Shown in pieces: positions 4,924 to 6,468 of a DNA stretch of 6,468 nt. A model generated the notes under the pieces. The model searched no databases, had not been told where the DNA came from, and was given only the letters and a program-made list of their open reading frames with translations. A program made the translations under genes and the position numbers. Source of the stretch: an uncultured Eubacteriales bacterium (GTDB lineage Bacteria; Bacillota_A; Clostridia; Oscillospirales; CAG-272); the NCBI GenBank assembly GCA_900557635.1, contig USTB01000050.1, positions 1 through 6,468 on the forward strand, written 5' to 3'. Within the stretch, counting starts at the first letter, position 1, and each line of letters begins with the position of its first letter.

Positions 4924-6468
4924 GCGGGAGGTGCGCATATGATTCAGGTCAACCGGCTCGGTGTTCTGCTCGGTATAGCGGCTTGCCATGATATCCGCCA
5001 GAGCGGACGCGGTATCGACCGACGTAAAGCAGGGAATGGACAGCCCGAGCGCACGGCGGTGCAGTGCGATGTAGGCATCCACCGTGGAGTCCATGAGCGC
5101 GCCCGTGTACACGATGTAGGTGATCCTGCCCGCCTCCATCAGATCGTAGATCTCACTGCTCTCGGACGGTGCGGGAACGGTTTGCGCCTCGATGCCGAGG
5201 GTCGCAATCTCTGCGGCGGTCTCGGAGATGTGAAAGCGAAGATCGTCCAGCTTCTTGGCAAGACCCACGATCTCGGGCAGGCTGTGCGTGTCCACGCTGA
5301 TGAACACGCCCCGTTCGGCGTCGGGCGCGGTATTGACGATCATCCCCGCCGAGGTCAGCCCCTTGAAGAGCGCCTCGTGCACGTTCTTGCCGATGCCCAG
5401 AACCTCGCCCGTGGATTTCATTTCGGGCCCGAGATAGGAATTCACGTCGGTCAGCTTCTCAAAGGAAAACACGGGAACCTTGACGGCACAGTAGGGCGGC
5501 GTGCGGTACAGTCCCGTGCCGTAGCCCAGCTCAGCCAAGGACTGACCCAGCATCACGCGGGAGGCAAGCTCCACCATGGGGACGCCCGTCACCTTGCTGA
5601 TATAGGGTACGGTGCGGGAGGCGCGGGGGTTGACCTCGATGACGTAGAGCTTGTTCTGATAGATAAGATACTGAATGTTCACAAGACCGAGCGTGCCGAG
5701 CGAAAGCGCCAGCTTTGCGGAGCAGTCCGCGATCTGCTCGACGAGCATATCGTTGAGATTGTAGGGCGGGTAGACGGCAATGGAATCGCCGCTGTGAACG
5801 CCCGCGCGCTCCACATGCTCCATAATGCCCGGGATGAGGATGTCGCGTCCGTCCGAAATGACGTCCACCTCAAGCTCGGTGCCCTCCATGTACTTATCCA
5901 CAAGCACGGGGTTGTCGATGCCGCAGGACAGGATGCGATCCATATAGATCTCCGCCTCGCGGGCAGAGCGCACGATCTTCATGTTCTGCCCGCCGATGAC
6001 ATAGGACGGGCGGAGCAGAACGGGATAGCCCAGAGTTTCGGCGGCACGGAGCGCCTCCTCGCGCGTGGTCACGCCGAAGCCGCGCGGACGGGAGATGCCC
6101 AATTTTTCCAAAAGCGCATCGAAGCGTTCGCGATCCTCCGCCAGGTCGATGCCCTCGGCAGAGGTGCCGAGAATGCGGATACCGTGCGCATCGAGGGCGG
6201 CGGTGAGACGGATCGCGGTCTGCCCACCGAACGCCACCACCACGCCGACCGGCTGTTCCACGTCAATGATGTGCATGACATCCTCAAAGGTCAGCGGCTC
6301 AAAGTACAGCCGATCCGCTGTGTCGTAGTCGGTGGAGACGGTCTCGGGGTTGTTGTTGACGATGACCACGTCGTAGCCCATTTCCTTGAGCGCCCACACA
6401 CAGTGCACCGAGGAATAGTCGAATTCGATGCCCTGTCCGATGCGGATGGGACCGGAGCCGAGCACCAT
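4066..6468 (-). CDS. carB-dapF: Carbamoyl-phosphate synthase large subunit (C-terminal half) fused to a DapF-like domain; 5' end beyond window
   Basis: CarB makes carbamoyl phosphate for arginine and pyrimidine synthesis with the glutaminase CarA. The visible 800 residues start inside CarB: the window-edge ATG corresponds to an internal Met at the start of the second synthetase unit (MVLGSGPIRIGQGIEFDY), so the gene runs on past 6468. Residues 1-390 form the second pre-ATP-grasp/ATP-grasp unit that phosphorylates carbamate, with NPETVSTDYDTADRLYFEP, AFGGQT, RPSYVIGG, HSGDS, VIEVNPRASRTVP and GPEMKSTGEVLG intact. Residues about 390-500 are the MGS-like allosteric domain (E. coli binds UMP and ornithine nearby). 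The frame then continues through LNHMRTSRRSLQFTKMQ (508-524) into a DapF domain. The internal ATG at 4938 has no Shine-Dalgarno, so one fused polypeptide is expected. The CarB part looks active. The gene faces the isomerase gene and shares its terminator region. Confidence 0.9.
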   Translation of the reverse strand: MVLGSGPIRIGQGIEFDYSSVHCVWALKEMGYDVVIVNNNPETVSTDYDTADRLYFEPLTFEDVMHIIDVEQPVGVVVAFGGQTAIRLTAALDAHGIRILGTSAEGIDLAEDRERFDALLEKLGISRPRGFGVTTREEALRAAETLGYPVLLRPSYVIGGQNMKIVRSAREAEIYMDRILSCGIDNPVLVDKYMEGTELEVDVISDGRDILIPGIMEHVERAGVHSGDSIAVYPPYNLNDMLVEQIADCSAKLALSLGTLGLVNIQYLIYQNKLYVIEVNPRASRTVPYISKVTGVPMVELASRVMLGQSLAELGYGTGLYRTPPYCAVKVPVFSFEKLTDVNSYLGPEMKSTGEVLGIGKNVHEALFKGLTSAGMIVNTAPDAERGVFISVDTHSLPEIVGLAKKLDDLRFHISETAAEIATLGIEAQTVPAPSESSEIYDLMEAGRITYIVYTGALMDSTVDAYIALHRRALGLSIPCFTSVDTASALADIMASRYTEQNTEPVDLNHMRTSRRSLQFTKMQATGDDYIYVESFGDEEIPCPESLSVSLCGRHGGVGGYGLVVIGKSDRADASMRLFNRDGTDGGMGGNAIRCVAKYLYDSGIVPKTDMTVETASGVHALHLYTASGQVSLVTVDMGTVEFDPVKIPVRLSGEHAADRRIIDVPVTVGARPYRITCLSVGNPHCVVFADRIDTIDLQTVGPQFENADIFPERVNTEFVRVVNRNMLRMRVYERGNGETNACGTGACAAVVAAVENGFCNRGEPITVKVRGGDLVAVYDGDRVSLTGDAVRVFSGCFEY

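Noticed and set aside
4936..4938. Independent start codon for a separate dapF
   Set aside because: No Shine-Dalgarno is visible upstream on the minus strand, no stop separates it from carB, and the residues before it continue the CarB C-terminus; a fused product is simpler.
1..6468. CRISPR array, tRNA/rRNA genes or insertion-sequence transposase
   Set aside because: No regularly spaced direct repeats with spacers, no cloverleaf or rRNA-like stretch, and no transposase motif was seen on either strand.

Overview
The window holds four protein-coding genes in a GC-rich bacterial background. The most likely source is a Gram-positive member of the Clostridia, possibly a gut Oscillospiraceae/Ruminococcaceae-type organism. 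The evidence is purine-rich Shine-Dalgarno sites, an exported trigger-factor-like isomerase, a meso-DAP-pathway gene, and hairpin-rich intergenic repeats. From memory, those repeats resemble ones common in gut Clostridia; no search was possible, so the placement is an inference.

Layout. Positions 1-231 are a non-coding leader with a palindromic repeat (17-144), a short dispersed repeat (154-178), and a structured ribosome-binding region. On the plus strand follow sua5 (232-1230, threonylcarbamoyl-AMP synthase for tRNA t6A) and galM (1258-2277, aldose 1-epimerase). They lie 27 bases apart and probably form one transcript, which ends at an intrinsic terminator (2351-2390). Positions 2278-2767 have no convincing gene. 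They contain a G-run motif, several hairpins and two more copies of the dispersed repeat. Next comes a plus-strand gene for an exported FKBP/trigger-factor-like peptidyl-prolyl isomerase, probably a lipoprotein (2768-3907). It converges on a minus-strand gene (4066-6468, 5' end outside the window), and a hairpin at 3961-4000 may terminate both.

The minus-strand gene is the unusual item. It encodes the C-terminal half of the carbamoyl-phosphate synthase large subunit (second ATP-grasp unit plus MGS-like allosteric domain), which continues in frame and without a visible internal ribosome-binding site into a full-length diaminopimelate-epimerase (DapF) domain. The C-terminal DapF motifs, including the second catalytic cysteine, are intact. 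The first catalytic cysteine is glycine, and several other N-terminal active-site motifs are changed. The DapF part therefore looks like a probable pseudo-epimerase or repurposed ligand-binding domain attached to CarB. This is the best candidate for undescribed biology here. The other genes are ordinary housekeeping functions with no obvious functional link to it.
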